Positions 1-6,519 of a stretch of DNA of 11,131 bases are shown here, piece by piece. The translations under genes were made by a program, and so were the position numbers. Within the stretch, counting starts at the first letter, position 1. Each line of letters opens with the position of its first letter. Source of the DNA: Treponema sp. (GTDB lineage: Bacteria; Spirochaetota; Spirochaetia; Treponematales; Breznakiellaceae); NCBI GenBank assembly GCA_009784995.1, contig WQXE01000060.1, positions 1 to 11,131 on the forward strand, read 5' to 3'. The notes under the pieces are model-generated. The model worked only from the letters and a program-made list of their open reading frames with translations. It ran no database searches and was not told where the DNA came from.

Positions 1-10
1 ACTGTTCCAT
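1..10 (-). CDS. Start of an unidentified gene downstream of cheY (partial)
   Basis: Only three codons (Met-Glu-Gln) and one further base lie inside the window, so the product cannot be identified. The start is supported by a GAGGG Shine-Dalgarno sequence at 17-21, six bases upstream and inside the last codons of cheY, and by a one-base gap after the cheY stop. This arrangement suggests translational coupling and one transcript with cheY. A chemotaxis protein would be a natural neighbour, but that is a guess. Confidence 0.4.
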
Positions 11-11
11 A

Positions 12-392
12 TTAATCCCTCGCTAATACCAAAATTTCTGTTATTTTTTCTTTAAAAGTTTTTTCCTGAACGGGTTTAACGATATAATCGGTAGCTCCGT
101 TTTGAAGCGCTTCTATTACGCTGAACTTTCCTCTTTCTGAAGTGACCATTACAATTGGCAGGTCTTTATATTGAGGCATGGCTCTTACAACTTTTAAGAA
201 TTCCATTCCATCCATTCCCGGCATATTCCAGTCAAGAAAAACTATTGTTATATTGTTGCTTTCCAGAAGCCGAAGTGCCTGTTTCCCATTTTCCGCTTCC
301 AAACAATCAAATGGCTTTTTCATTGTTGAAAAAGTATTTTTGACAATATTTCTCATTATTATACTGTCATCTACAACCAAAATCTTTATCAT
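12..392 (-). CDS. cheY: CheY-type single-domain response regulator
   Basis: A 126-residue stand-alone receiver domain with no output domain, the usual CheY size. The acidic pocket is D8-D9, the phosphoacceptor is D54 in the LDWNMPGMDG loop, the switch residues are T84 and Y103, and the conserved lysine is K106 in VKP. All catalytic positions are therefore present. Known members are phosphorylated by CheA and bind the flagellar motor switch. The VDDS start and the DWNMPGMDG loop fit the chemotaxis group, but no cheA, cheW or cheX gene is visible here, so another single-domain regulator role is possible. A GAGGAT Shine-Dalgarno sequence (401-406) lies eight bases upstream of the ATG. The gene has its own promoter (426-455) and is divergent from nth. 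A further gene starts one base after its stop. Confidence 0.88.
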   Translation of the reverse strand: MIKILVVDDSIIMRNIVKNTFSTMKKPFDCLEAENGKQALRLLESNNITIVFLDWNMPGMDGMEFLKVVRAMPQYKDLPIVMVTSERGKFSVIEALQNGATDYIVKPVQEKTFKEKITEILVLARD

Positions 393-425
393 TTTTTATT
401 ATCCTCATCCTCTATCTTGTCTTTA

Positions 426-455
426 ATTTTATTACAAATTCCTTTTTTTTGTCAA
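426..455 (-). promoter_or_regulatory. Sigma-70-type promoter for cheY
   Basis: Reading the minus strand, a perfect TTGACA (450-455) is followed after 18 bases by TAAAAT (426-431), which matches the -10 consensus at five of six positions. The predicted start near 419 gives a leader of about 26 bases that contains the cheY Shine-Dalgarno sequence. Confidence 0.6.
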
Positions 456-500
456 GTATCTATAAAAATCTTGCGTTTTATTGTATATTTTTATTATATA

Positions 501-1223
501 ATGATTTTTACTACTTTTATTATCGGCTGTTTTACTCCCGCTCTTCAATCAAACCCAAAATGGGATTCAATTTTCACTTTACTTGAAAAATGGCGTAATG
601 ATATTTCCGCGAGCGCTGATGACGCGGATCCTTCTGTAAGTACTGTCGCGGAACATTACCGTAATGACGCGTGGGCTGTTTTGGCTTCTACAATAATAAG
701 TTTGCGGACAAAAGATGAAGTAACCCTAATCGCATCAGAAAAGCTATTAAAAAAAGCTGATAATCCTGTTAAATTGAATAAATTAAAAGAAACAGAAATT
801 GAAAAATTAATATATCCCGCGGGTTTTTACCGTAATAAAGCGGCTTCGTTAAAAAAAATCGCGACAATTCTCATAGAACAATACGACGGTAAAGTTCCTA
901 ATTCTATGGATGAATTGCTAGCGCTTCCTGGAGTTGGAAGAAAAACCGCGAATCTTGTACTAAACGAAGCTTTTGATATGGACGCGATTTGTGTTGATAT
1001 TCATGTCCACCGGATTTCCAACCGCTGCGGCTGGTTATCAAGTAAAACACCTGATGAAACAGAAATGATTTTAAGGGATATTTTGCCTAAAAAATACTGG
1101 AAAAGGATAAACTATCTTCTTGTACTTTACGGACAAAAATTATGCCGTCCTGTGAGTCCTTATTGTTCAAAATGTGTAATTAAAAAACACTGCGCGAAAA
1201 ATGGTGTGGAAAAATCCAGATAA
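501..1223 (+). CDS. nth: Endonuclease III (DNA glycosylase/AP lyase)
   Basis: A base-excision repair enzyme that removes oxidised pyrimidines and cleaves the abasic site. In the 240-residue reading the helix-hairpin-helix is LPGVGRKTAN (142-151) with catalytic lysine K148, and the catalytic aspartate is D166 in VDIHVHR. The C-terminal Fe-S loop is intact, with C215, C222, C225 and C231 matching C-x6-C-x2-C-x5-C exactly. The segment SLRTKD (67-72) replaces the SAQATD of the E. coli enzyme. The frame stays open back to 417, but 501 is the first credible ATG. Even so, about 20 residues precede where the enzyme fold normally begins and there is no Shine-Dalgarno sequence. AT-rich -10-like sequence runs right up to the ATG, with TTGCGT at 471-476 a possible -35. 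The function is secure but the exact start is not. Confidence 0.92.
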   Translation: MIFTTFIIGCFTPALQSNPKWDSIFTLLEKWRNDISASADDADPSVSTVAEHYRNDAWAVLASTIISLRTKDEVTLIASEKLLKKADNPVKLNKLKETEIEKLIYPAGFYRNKAASLKKIATILIEQYDGKVPNSMDELLALPGVGRKTANLVLNEAFDMDAICVDIHVHRISNRCGWLSSKTPDETEMILRDILPKKYWKRINYLLVLYGQKLCRPVSPYCSKCVIKKHCAKNGVEKSR

Positions 1224-1262
1224 TTTTTTAACTTTGATGTTGTTTGTTTTTATTTGATGTTA

Positions 1263-1301
1263 TTATTCACGCCGAAATATTTAATACTCCGGCGCGAATA
1301 A
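1263..1301. terminator. Inverted repeat between convergent nth and higA-like gene
   Basis: The arms 1263-1274 (TTATTCACGCCG) and 1290-1301 (CGGCGCGAATAA) pair over 12 positions with one A:C mismatch, around a 15-base loop. The position between two convergent genes suggests a bidirectional transcription end. On the plus strand a T-run follows only 11 bases after the stem (1313-1320), overlapping the end of the convergent gene, so it is not a textbook intrinsic terminator. Confidence 0.45.
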
Positions 1302-1309
1302 ACACATAA

Positions 1310-1621
1310 CTATTTTTTTTGACGGCCGGCAGATTTACTTGCTTTTGGAATACCTTTAAGAGCTTTAATTAAAGTTTTATTGTTAGCTGCTTTTACAAGG
1401 TCGAATTCCATTTGCGCCAATAGCCAGAAATCAGGCTTTGTGGAAAAATATTTAGCGAGACGTACGGCGATTGATGTTGTAATTCTGCTTTTGTCAAGGC
1501 TTATAAGCCTTAACGCGGTTTGACTGCACTTGATTTCTTTAGAAAGTCTGTTACAGTTAAGCCCGTACTTTTCCAGATAATCCAATAGCAATGTTCCTGG
1601 TGATTGTTTTGTTTTTGGCAT
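1310..1621 (-). CDS. HigA-family helix-turn-helix antitoxin, without a toxin gene
   Basis: A 103-residue DNA-binding protein of the HigA/VapI type. An N-terminal PG...LLDYLEKYGL segment (8-21) leads into a helix-turn-helix at roughly 22-60 (NRLSKEIKCSQTALRLI, then RITTSIAVRLAKYF), followed by the family's KPDFWLLAQMEFDL signature near 62-75. The tail from about 80 is lysine-rich. Known relatives neutralise a HigB ribosome-dependent mRNase and repress their own operon. Here HigB normally lies just upstream, but only 60 bases separate this gene from its upstream neighbour and no toxin is present on either side. It is either an orphan antitoxin or a free-standing regulator. A strong AAGGAG (1627-1632) lies five bases before the ATG, and a promoter candidate lies at 1640-1668. 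Confidence 0.8.
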   Translation of the reverse strand: MPKTKQSPGTLLLDYLEKYGLNCNRLSKEIKCSQTALRLISLDKSRITTSIAVRLAKYFSTKPDFWLLAQMEFDLVKAANNKTLIKALKGIPKASKSAGRQKK

Positions 1622-1639
1622 GTTAACTCCTTAAAATGA

Positions 1640-1668
1640 AATATAATATAAAAATAATTTTTAGTCGA
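1640..1668 (-). promoter_or_regulatory. Candidate promoter for the HigA-like gene
   Basis: On the minus strand TCGACT (1663-1668) and TATATT (1640-1645) are 17 bases apart, matching consensus at four and five of six positions. The predicted start near 1633 would leave a short leader carrying the AAGGAG ribosome site. An AT-only inverted repeat (TAAAAAT-A-ATTTTTA, 1649-1663) lies in the spacer and could be an autoregulatory operator, but sequence this AT-rich makes chance likely. Confidence 0.4.
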
Positions 1669-1681
1669 GTACTTTTTATAA

Positions 1682-2557
1682 TTATTTTATAATTTTTTCT
1701 TTTTTCCACATTATTTTTTCGTTAATTCTACAATTAATTATAATATGTTCACTAAAACCAGCTAAATTGAGCGTTTGAAGCGCGATTTCGTAATTTCCAT
1801 CAATATCTTCCGCTTTATGAGCGTCCGCGGTAATAATTACAGGTATATCAAATTCTTTTATAATTTTTAAAAAAGAAAGTGATGGATATACTTCGTTGAA
1901 TCTTTTTTGATTTATCGCTCCTGTGTTAACCTCTATAACAATACCTGTTTTTGCCGCCGCTTTCGCGATTTCTTTTTGCCGGTTTATCTCATCTTCCTGA
2001 CGCCATAAATTTTTTCCATAACAATTTTTTTTAATTATATCCGCGTGTCCCAATATGTCAAAACCGCCCGCTTCGATCATTTCCAATTGAGTGTCATAAT
2101 AATCATTCATTAAAGCTTGCGCGTCTCCATTATAACCTTCCTTTAACCCTTTTTCAAATTCTTCTATTGGTCCGTCAACTGTAAAAGGCGCCGCGCCGTT
2201 TTTTGGCGAAACAAAATGCGCGCTGCCAATTAAATAATCCGGGTTTAATGATGTTATATCATTGTCCAAAGGAGATCTTAATCCCTTTATATAATCCGCT
2301 TCGAATCCAAGATAAACATTTAATTTTCCGAACCAGCGTTTTTTAGCGTTTCGCACCTCATTAACATATTCATTTACATTTTCTTCTTTTAAATTCCAGT
2401 CGCTTTTTCTGCCGATTTGTTTTTCTATCGGTACGTGCGCGCTAAATCCAACCGCGTAAAGATTTTTTTTATATGCCGCTTCGCACATTGTTTCTATGTC
2501 ATCTTTGCCGTCACAAAAAGTTGTATGGGTATGTAAACTTGTTAATAATGTATTCAT
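1682..2557 (-). CDS. PHP-domain phosphoesterase, histidinol-phosphatase-like
   Basis: A 291-residue PHP metallophosphoesterase resembling HisK/HisJ histidinol phosphatases. The metal-binding motifs appear in order: H9-T-H11, H41 (FSAHVP), E86 and D88 (GFEAD), H114 (GSAHF), H171 and D173 (ILGHADI), E209 (EVNTG), and D245 with H247 (ADAH). All expected ligands are present, so it should be an active trinuclear-metal enzyme of cytoplasmic location. Histidinol phosphate is the family's best-known substrate, but no histidine-biosynthesis gene is nearby, so another phosphoester is possible. The ATG overlaps the upstream gene's TGA by four bases (ATGA), with AAGGAA in the upstream coding sequence as ribosome site. 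It is the last gene of the minus-strand operon, and no clear terminator is visible after it. Confidence 0.85.
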   Translation of the reverse strand: MNTLLTSLHTHTTFCDGKDDIETMCEAAYKKNLYAVGFSAHVPIEKQIGRKSDWNLKEENVNEYVNEVRNAKKRWFGKLNVYLGFEADYIKGLRSPLDNDITSLNPDYLIGSAHFVSPKNGAAPFTVDGPIEEFEKGLKEGYNGDAQALMNDYYDTQLEMIEAGGFDILGHADIIKKNCYGKNLWRQEDEINRQKEIAKAAAKTGIVIEVNTGAINQKRFNEVYPSLSFLKIIKEFDIPVIITADAHKAEDIDGNYEIALQTLNLAGFSEHIIINCRINEKIMWKKEKIIK

Positions 2558-3807
2558 TTTATTTCCTTTTTTAACGCTCCGCTTTTTTTATCACGATAAT
2601 TATCGCGATCATTTACAGAAAATTCTACAAGTTTGTTTTTTGGAACAATACTTAAAGAAGTTAAATCTTCTATACGGTTTTTTTCTCCTGTTATAAGGAT
2701 TAATCCCTGATTCGAACATCCATATCTGCCGAACTTATTTTCCGGCAAAGGAAAAGCGTCTGATAAAACACGCGCGCCGGATATATCTATATTAGCTGTT
2801 TCTTTTATCTTTTTTTCGTTTTTTTGTGTTAATAAAAAACTTAAAACCAGCCTGTCTTTTGGAAGTTTCGCGGCGGCGGAAAGCCTGCGTAATTCATTTG
2901 GAGCGTCAAAGGTTTCAAAAGCGAAATGACACCAGCGTTTTTTTGTGTCAATCCAGTTTCGCCCGCGAATGGTTTTTGTTTGGCTGCCAATGAGAGGGCA
3001 AGCTGCCGTATGCGTGCAAGGCGAAACAGGCTGATGATTTAATTTTATTAACTCTTCGCGTAAAAAAGAAATAAATTTTCCGGATTGAGGAACACCGGGT
3101 TCTACTGTTAAAATAAAAGCGTCTTGTGAAGCTTCGTTAATTAAAAATCCCGCCGCGTTTGCCGCGAAATGTTTTAATCCTTCGCTGTTATTATGAGGCA
3201 GTGTTTCGTATACTTCATTAAAAATATTAACAGCGCTTACAAGATTCGCTTTTTTTCTTTTTCTGGTATTGTTTTGGTTTACTTTTCTAAAATCGATATC
3301 TTCTTTTATTGTGTTAATCTTCCAATTATTTTCTTTTCCGCTTAAAGCATCAAAAAACTTTTTTCCCGCTTCCAGCGCCGGATTACTTCTGTCAACGCAA
3401 TTGATCTCTAAATTAATTTTTCGCAAATCAGGACGTGTTATCCAAAGCGCTGAAACAAAAGTTAAAGGACCGCATCCGATGTCTGTAATTGTATCTCCGG
3501 CTGAAAGTTTTATATCAAGGTTTGGAATTAAAAGACATAACCGGTATAAATTCCATGGAAGAAAATAATATAAATAAGCGCTAAGATAATTAGGACGCGT
3601 CAGATATGATAAAGACCGTTTACCCCTGTTATTTGTAAGCAAACCTGATAATTCCGCTATATCAGACGGAAGCTTACTGCGAAATTTCTGCGGAATAGGA
3701 AAGATCTTATTAATTATTTCTGGTACCTGATCAATGAATTGTTTTGCTTCATTATTTAAATCTCTGTGCCTCTGTGTCCCCGTGTGAGATTCTTTTGTAA
3801 TAAACAC
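2554..3807 (-). CDS. Rsm22-like SAM-dependent methyltransferase with Fe-S type cysteines
   Basis: A 417-residue protein resembling the Rsm22/METTL17 family, which is associated with the small ribosomal subunit. It shows LPWNLYRL (83-90), a SAM-binding DIGCGPLTF motif (109-117), VEPGVPQSGKF (235-245), SPCTHTAAC (262-270) and KKRWCHF (289-295). Cysteines C264, C270, C293 and C364 correspond to the four proposed to hold a 4Fe-4S cluster in mitochondrial members. The second-to-third spacing is long because of an insertion around 271-292. The start is a GTG, the only usable one. It lies three bases after the preceding stop, with an AGG six bases upstream inside that gene, and this supports it. Residues about 7-16 are encoded by a dispersed repeat (3761-3788), so the N-terminus is unusual. 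The substrate and catalytic activity are unproven. Confidence 0.75.
   Translation of the reverse strand: MFITKESHTGTQRHRDLNNEAKQFIDQVPEIINKIFPIPQKFRSKLPSDIAELSGLLTNNRGKRSLSYLTRPNYLSAYLYYFLPWNLYRLCLLIPNLDIKLSAGDTITDIGCGPLTFVSALWITRPDLRKINLEINCVDRSNPALEAGKKFFDALSGKENNWKINTIKEDIDFRKVNQNNTRKRKKANLVSAVNIFNEVYETLPHNNSEGLKHFAANAAGFLINEASQDAFILTVEPGVPQSGKFISFLREELIKLNHQPVSPCTHTAACPLIGSQTKTIRGRNWIDTKKRWCHFAFETFDAPNELRRLSAAAKLPKDRLVLSFLLTQKNEKKIKETANIDISGARVLSDAFPLPENKFGRYGCSNQGLILITGEKNRIEDLTSLSIVPKNKLVEFSVNDRDNYRDKKSGALKKEIK
3761..3788 (-). repeat. CACAGAG-type short tandem-like repeat inside the Rsm22-like gene
   Basis: On the minus strand the sequence has a loose 9-base period: CACACGGGG, ACACAGAGG, CACAGAGAT. 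It resembles the repeat at 10036-10090, agreeing at about 20 of 31 positions when the two CTCAC starts are aligned. It falls in frame and encodes part of SHTGTQRHRD near the N-terminus, upstream of the conserved region. Confidence 0.5.
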
Positions 3808-3810
3808 AAT

Positions 3811-6021
3811 TTACCTGCTGATTACAGCCGAAACAGGTACCACTTCGTAGCCGCTTCGTACTAACGCGTCAAGCAATACTTCGATTCGCTGGAAAAGATA
3901 TTCATCCCTGCTGCCTGAAAGTAAACCAATACGAATTGGAACAACAGCTCCCGCTTGCCTTCCCTGATTTAACTGCTGCATTACCTGATCTATTATTTGC
4001 GCGGGTGGAACCTGGCGCAGATTGTGTCTTAAAGAATCTTCTCTGGAAATCCAATCCCCGGGGTCTATACTTCTTACAGCCGTTCTATAACCTGCCGCGG
4101 CTGCAGCTTCGTTTATTAAATTGGAACCGCGGTAATAAGGAGGATGCCAAAGAAGCGAAAGTTCTTTTCCTGTAGCTTTATTAAATTCATCTTCGTTACG
4201 CGCGAGCCCCTGTGTGATAAACTCCCGTGTTATCCGGTATCTTGAATCAGAAAAATCAATTGGCGCGTAAAACATGGATGCTGTTTCGTGTCCTGCTTCG
4301 ATTATCATTGACGCGGCGGCGGGACTACGCCTTATAAACTCGCCATTAAGAAAAAACGTGACTCTTATATTGTAACGGCGAAGAGCCGCCAATACATCTG
4401 CTAATCCGGTATCGTCATCATATAAATCAAAACAAAGCGCGATCCGCGCGGGACGGTTTAAAGTAAAAGCGCTGTTCGCGGTATGCCTTGATACAAGCGA
4501 AAATGTTCCTGTCGATTGTAAATTACGTACCATTGGAATATTTCTAAAATGTCCTGTTGATTGAGTTTCCAGAAAAACACGGAAACGATCTGAAGATAAA
4601 GAAACCTGACGCAGATTAACGCTTGACGCCTGCGACCACGCGGCGGTTCCATCGCTTACATACCAGTCGTTTCCTGTTCTTGCGAATATCCTTGAAACTC
4701 CTCTTGAAGTTTCTTCAAATCTAAATTCATCCGCGCCGGAAAGAGTTATAATTCTGCGAGGATATGAAGAATCAGAAACATTTATTTCTTCTATAAATCT
4801 TGAATTACCGATTATTAATAAATTATTGTCAGCCCAAATACAAGAATGAACTTGTTCGCGGTCTAATCTTTGAATAAGCTGCCAATTTTCACTGTTCCAA
4901 AGTTCAAGACCGTTTTCTCCCCAAAAAACTATTTTTGTTCCGTCGGGAGACATAACTCTGTTTTTTAATAATACATTTTGCCGGTTAAATGTTGAAACAG
5001 TATTCCCAAAACGAATAGCTGTAAATTGATTACCTGTAAAGTAACTTACCATAAATGAATCGGAAGATAACCACATAACTTCGATATTTTCCGCTCCGTG
5101 CGGAATTGGAATATTAGGAAGAAATGATATTTCTGAATTATTTTGATTATCGTCAAGTTTAAAAAGGAAAAGACTCCTTGTTCCTTTATTAATCAAAATT
5201 GAATTTGAATTGGGCGAAACCCAGTAACGATCAAAGTTCGAATCAAAGTTAAACGGAAAAATCGCGACTACTTTGCCAATGGAAAGAAAATCGCCGTAGA
5301 TTGTCCGCGTAAAAAGTTCAGGGCTTAATACCCTGTACAATGTGTTTCCTGTAAAATAATAAAACTCACCCTGCCTGTTCCATAAAACCGATTTAATTCC
5401 GCCTTCGCCTATCATTCTGAAACGCTCGTCAATTAAAACAGAACTGTCGTCCATAATAGGAAAGTAATAAAGCCTGCCGCCTTTTGAATATACAAAAAGC
5501 CTTGAATCGGGGTTCCATCTTGCCGGGAAGTCATTTTCGGGCAGTTCAATTCGTTCAGTTACAATCCTTTTAATTCCGCTTAGAGCGTCAACCAAAAACA
5601 TATTACCATAACCGGAGCTTACAGGTTCGATATGTATAAACCATCTGCCGTCCGCGGAAACCGCGATATCCTGAAGTCTGCCTTTTAATGGTATATTTCC
5701 CTGCGCGAAAGAAGGATATCCTGTTAATTGTACAGGAAGCCCGCCCGCTGTTGGAATTCTTACCGCTCCAAAACGGTTTAAAGCGAAAATAGTTCTTCCA
5801 TTATTTACTAAATAAAGTTTTTCAGGGAAAGCTGTAATCTGCTGCATCGATAAATCTGTAAGCTTTGATATATAAAAATTTCTTTGTCCTTCAAACTCCG
5901 CTTTAAATAAAAGTCTGTCATCATTTGACAAATTTAAATCGCTAAAATTTACCGCCGAAAGATTACAGATCAGAATTATTAAAAATAGGAATAAAAAAAG
6001 ACTTTTTCTGTTTTTTATCAT
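3811..6021 (-). CDS. Exported beta-propeller protein with degenerate NodB polysaccharide-deacetylase domain
   Basis: A 736-residue protein. Residues 1-23 form a signal peptide (MIKNRK, then a long hydrophobic run ending LSA), so the rest should act outside the inner membrane. Residues about 25-500 carry propeller-like repeats (VSADGRWFIH 121-130, WNPDSRLFVY 169-178, MSPDGTKIVFW 357-367) of the TolB/WD type. Residues about 525-736 form a NodB-like domain: LCFDLYDD (529-536), VTFFLNGEF (554-562), AGHETASMF (576-584), WHPPYYRG (625-632), DPGDW (653-657) and a closing SGYEVVPVS. By eye alignment the metal ligands are replaced: TFDDG reads CFDLY, the H-[ST]-x-x-H pair reads M583 and P587, and the motif 5 His is S702. 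A GGGAG ribosome site lies in the upstream gene's end, with a seven-base gap. It may be a sugar-binding pseudoenzyme; peptidoglycan or another envelope glycan is a plausible target. Confidence 0.75.
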   Translation of the reverse strand: MIKNRKSLFLFLFLIILICNLSAVNFSDLNLSNDDRLLFKAEFEGQRNFYISKLTDLSMQQITAFPEKLYLVNNGRTIFALNRFGAVRIPTAGGLPVQLTGYPSFAQGNIPLKGRLQDIAVSADGRWFIHIEPVSSGYGNMFLVDALSGIKRIVTERIELPENDFPARWNPDSRLFVYSKGGRLYYFPIMDDSSVLIDERFRMIGEGGIKSVLWNRQGEFYYFTGNTLYRVLSPELFTRTIYGDFLSIGKVVAIFPFNFDSNFDRYWVSPNSNSILINKGTRSLFLFKLDDNQNNSEISFLPNIPIPHGAENIEVMWLSSDSFMVSYFTGNQFTAIRFGNTVSTFNRQNVLLKNRVMSPDGTKIVFWGENGLELWNSENWQLIQRLDREQVHSCIWADNNLLIIGNSRFIEEINVSDSSYPRRIITLSGADEFRFEETSRGVSRIFARTGNDWYVSDGTAAWSQASSVNLRQVSLSSDRFRVFLETQSTGHFRNIPMVRNLQSTGTFSLVSRHTANSAFTLNRPARIALCFDLYDDDTGLADVLAALRRYNIRVTFFLNGEFIRRSPAAASMIIEAGHETASMFYAPIDFSDSRYRITREFITQGLARNEDEFNKATGKELSLLWHPPYYRGSNLINEAAAAAGYRTAVRSIDPGDWISREDSLRHNLRQVPPAQIIDQVMQQLNQGRQAGAVVPIRIGLLSGSRDEYLFQRIEVLLDALVRSGYEVVPVSAVISR

Positions 6022-6028
6022 ATCGTGT

Positions 6029-6286
6029 TTAACTCCCGTCAGCCGCCCTCAATTCTAAAAAAGCGTCAAGTTCCTGTTCCAATCCCGAAAGAATATCTTC
6101 CATCTCTTGAATACGGCGAATTGAGTACTTAATTTTGCGCTCCATTAATCCTTCGCAGGCTTTATCTACAACATCGCTGAAATTGTATAAATCCGCCTGT
6201 TTTTTCGCGGCTTTTGAACCTCGAAATATCGAAGGCGCTCTGGAAACCTCGCCCGGTTCTCTTTCGGTTTTATCACCAAGTGTCAT
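6029..6286 (-). CDS. Small coiled-coil protein of unknown function
   Basis: An 85-residue, highly charged cytoplasmic protein whose function I do not recognise. The N-terminal third is polar and probably disordered. Residues about 34-80 (from LYNFSDVVDKACEGL through IQEMEDILSGLEQELDAFLEL) form a long amphipathic helix with heptad-like leucines. The size and position could invite annotation as the exonuclease VII small subunit, but the XseB signature (LE-x-G, LEESL, repeated near residues 20-40) is absent. It is followed after seven bases by the propeller-deacetylase gene, whose ribosome site lies in its last codons, so the two are probably coupled. The ATG has no Shine-Dalgarno sequence. A TATACT box (6299-6304) lies 12 bases upstream, so an internal, nearly leaderless transcript could start here. 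Confidence 0.65.
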   Translation of the reverse strand: MTLGDKTEREPGEVSRAPSIFRGSKAAKKQADLYNFSDVVDKACEGLMERKIKYSIRRIQEMEDILSGLEQELDAFLELRAADGS

Positions 6287-6298
6287 ATATTAAATTGT

Positions 6299-6304
6299 AG
6301 TATA
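6299..6304 (-). promoter_or_regulatory. Possible -10 box upstream of the coiled-coil gene
   Basis: TATACT on the minus strand matches the -10 consensus at five of six positions and would start a transcript about six bases before the ATG. I see no acceptable -35 at 16-18 bases, so this is weak. It lies in the 44-base gap after the small secreted protein gene. Confidence 0.25.
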
Positions 6305-6330
6305 TTTTACCGTATAATTTCCACTGATTT

Positions 6331-6498
6331 TCACAGTGTTGAAGTATTATCTATGTCCTGCCATTGTTCAGTTTCAATGTTTTCTATCAATATTTCCGCA
6401 GGGGTTTGTAATTTTTCTTCATTTTCCGCGCCATCAAAAGCGCGAATATAAGTAAAAACAGCTAAAAACGCCAAAAGGACAAATAATAATTTACGCAT
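6331..6498 (-). CDS. Small secreted protein, 55 residues, unknown function
   Basis: The reading frame encodes a basic start (MRK), a hydrophobic stretch (LLFVLLAFLAVFTY, residues 4-17) and a plausible signal-peptidase site after I-R-A (residue 20). That leaves a mature peptide of about 35 acidic residues ending DIDNTSTL. A near-perfect ribosome site, GAGGTGAT, sits directly before the ATG, which argues strongly for real translation. The gene starts 21 bases after the peptidase stop and is probably cotranscribed with it. No lipobox cysteine is present, so it is a periplasmic or secreted peptide rather than a lipoprotein, or else it stays membrane-anchored if uncleaved. No family is recognised. 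It is easily missed because it is so short. Confidence 0.65.
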   Translation of the reverse strand: MRKLLFVLLAFLAVFTYIRAFDGAENEEKLQTPAEILIENIETEQWQDIDNTSTL

Positions 6499-6519
6499 AT
6501 CACCTCGATATTACAACTT

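Noticed and set aside
417..500. Extension of nth to an upstream ATG at 417
   Set aside because: The added 28 residues are hydrophobic translation of an AT-rich stretch that contains the cheY promoter on the other strand.
1649..1663. AT-only inverted repeat as a HigA operator
   Set aside because: It is perfect over seven bases per arm but consists only of A and T in AT-rich DNA, so chance cannot be excluded; it is mentioned only within the promoter entry.
6029..6286. Exonuclease VII small subunit (xseB)
   Set aside because: Length and helix content fit, but the conserved XseB pattern near the N-terminus is missing and no xseA is nearby.
6322..6338. Hairpin CACTG...CAGTG around the stop of the 55-residue gene as a terminator
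   Set aside because: The stem is five pairs and no T-run follows on the minus strand, so it is unlikely to terminate transcription.
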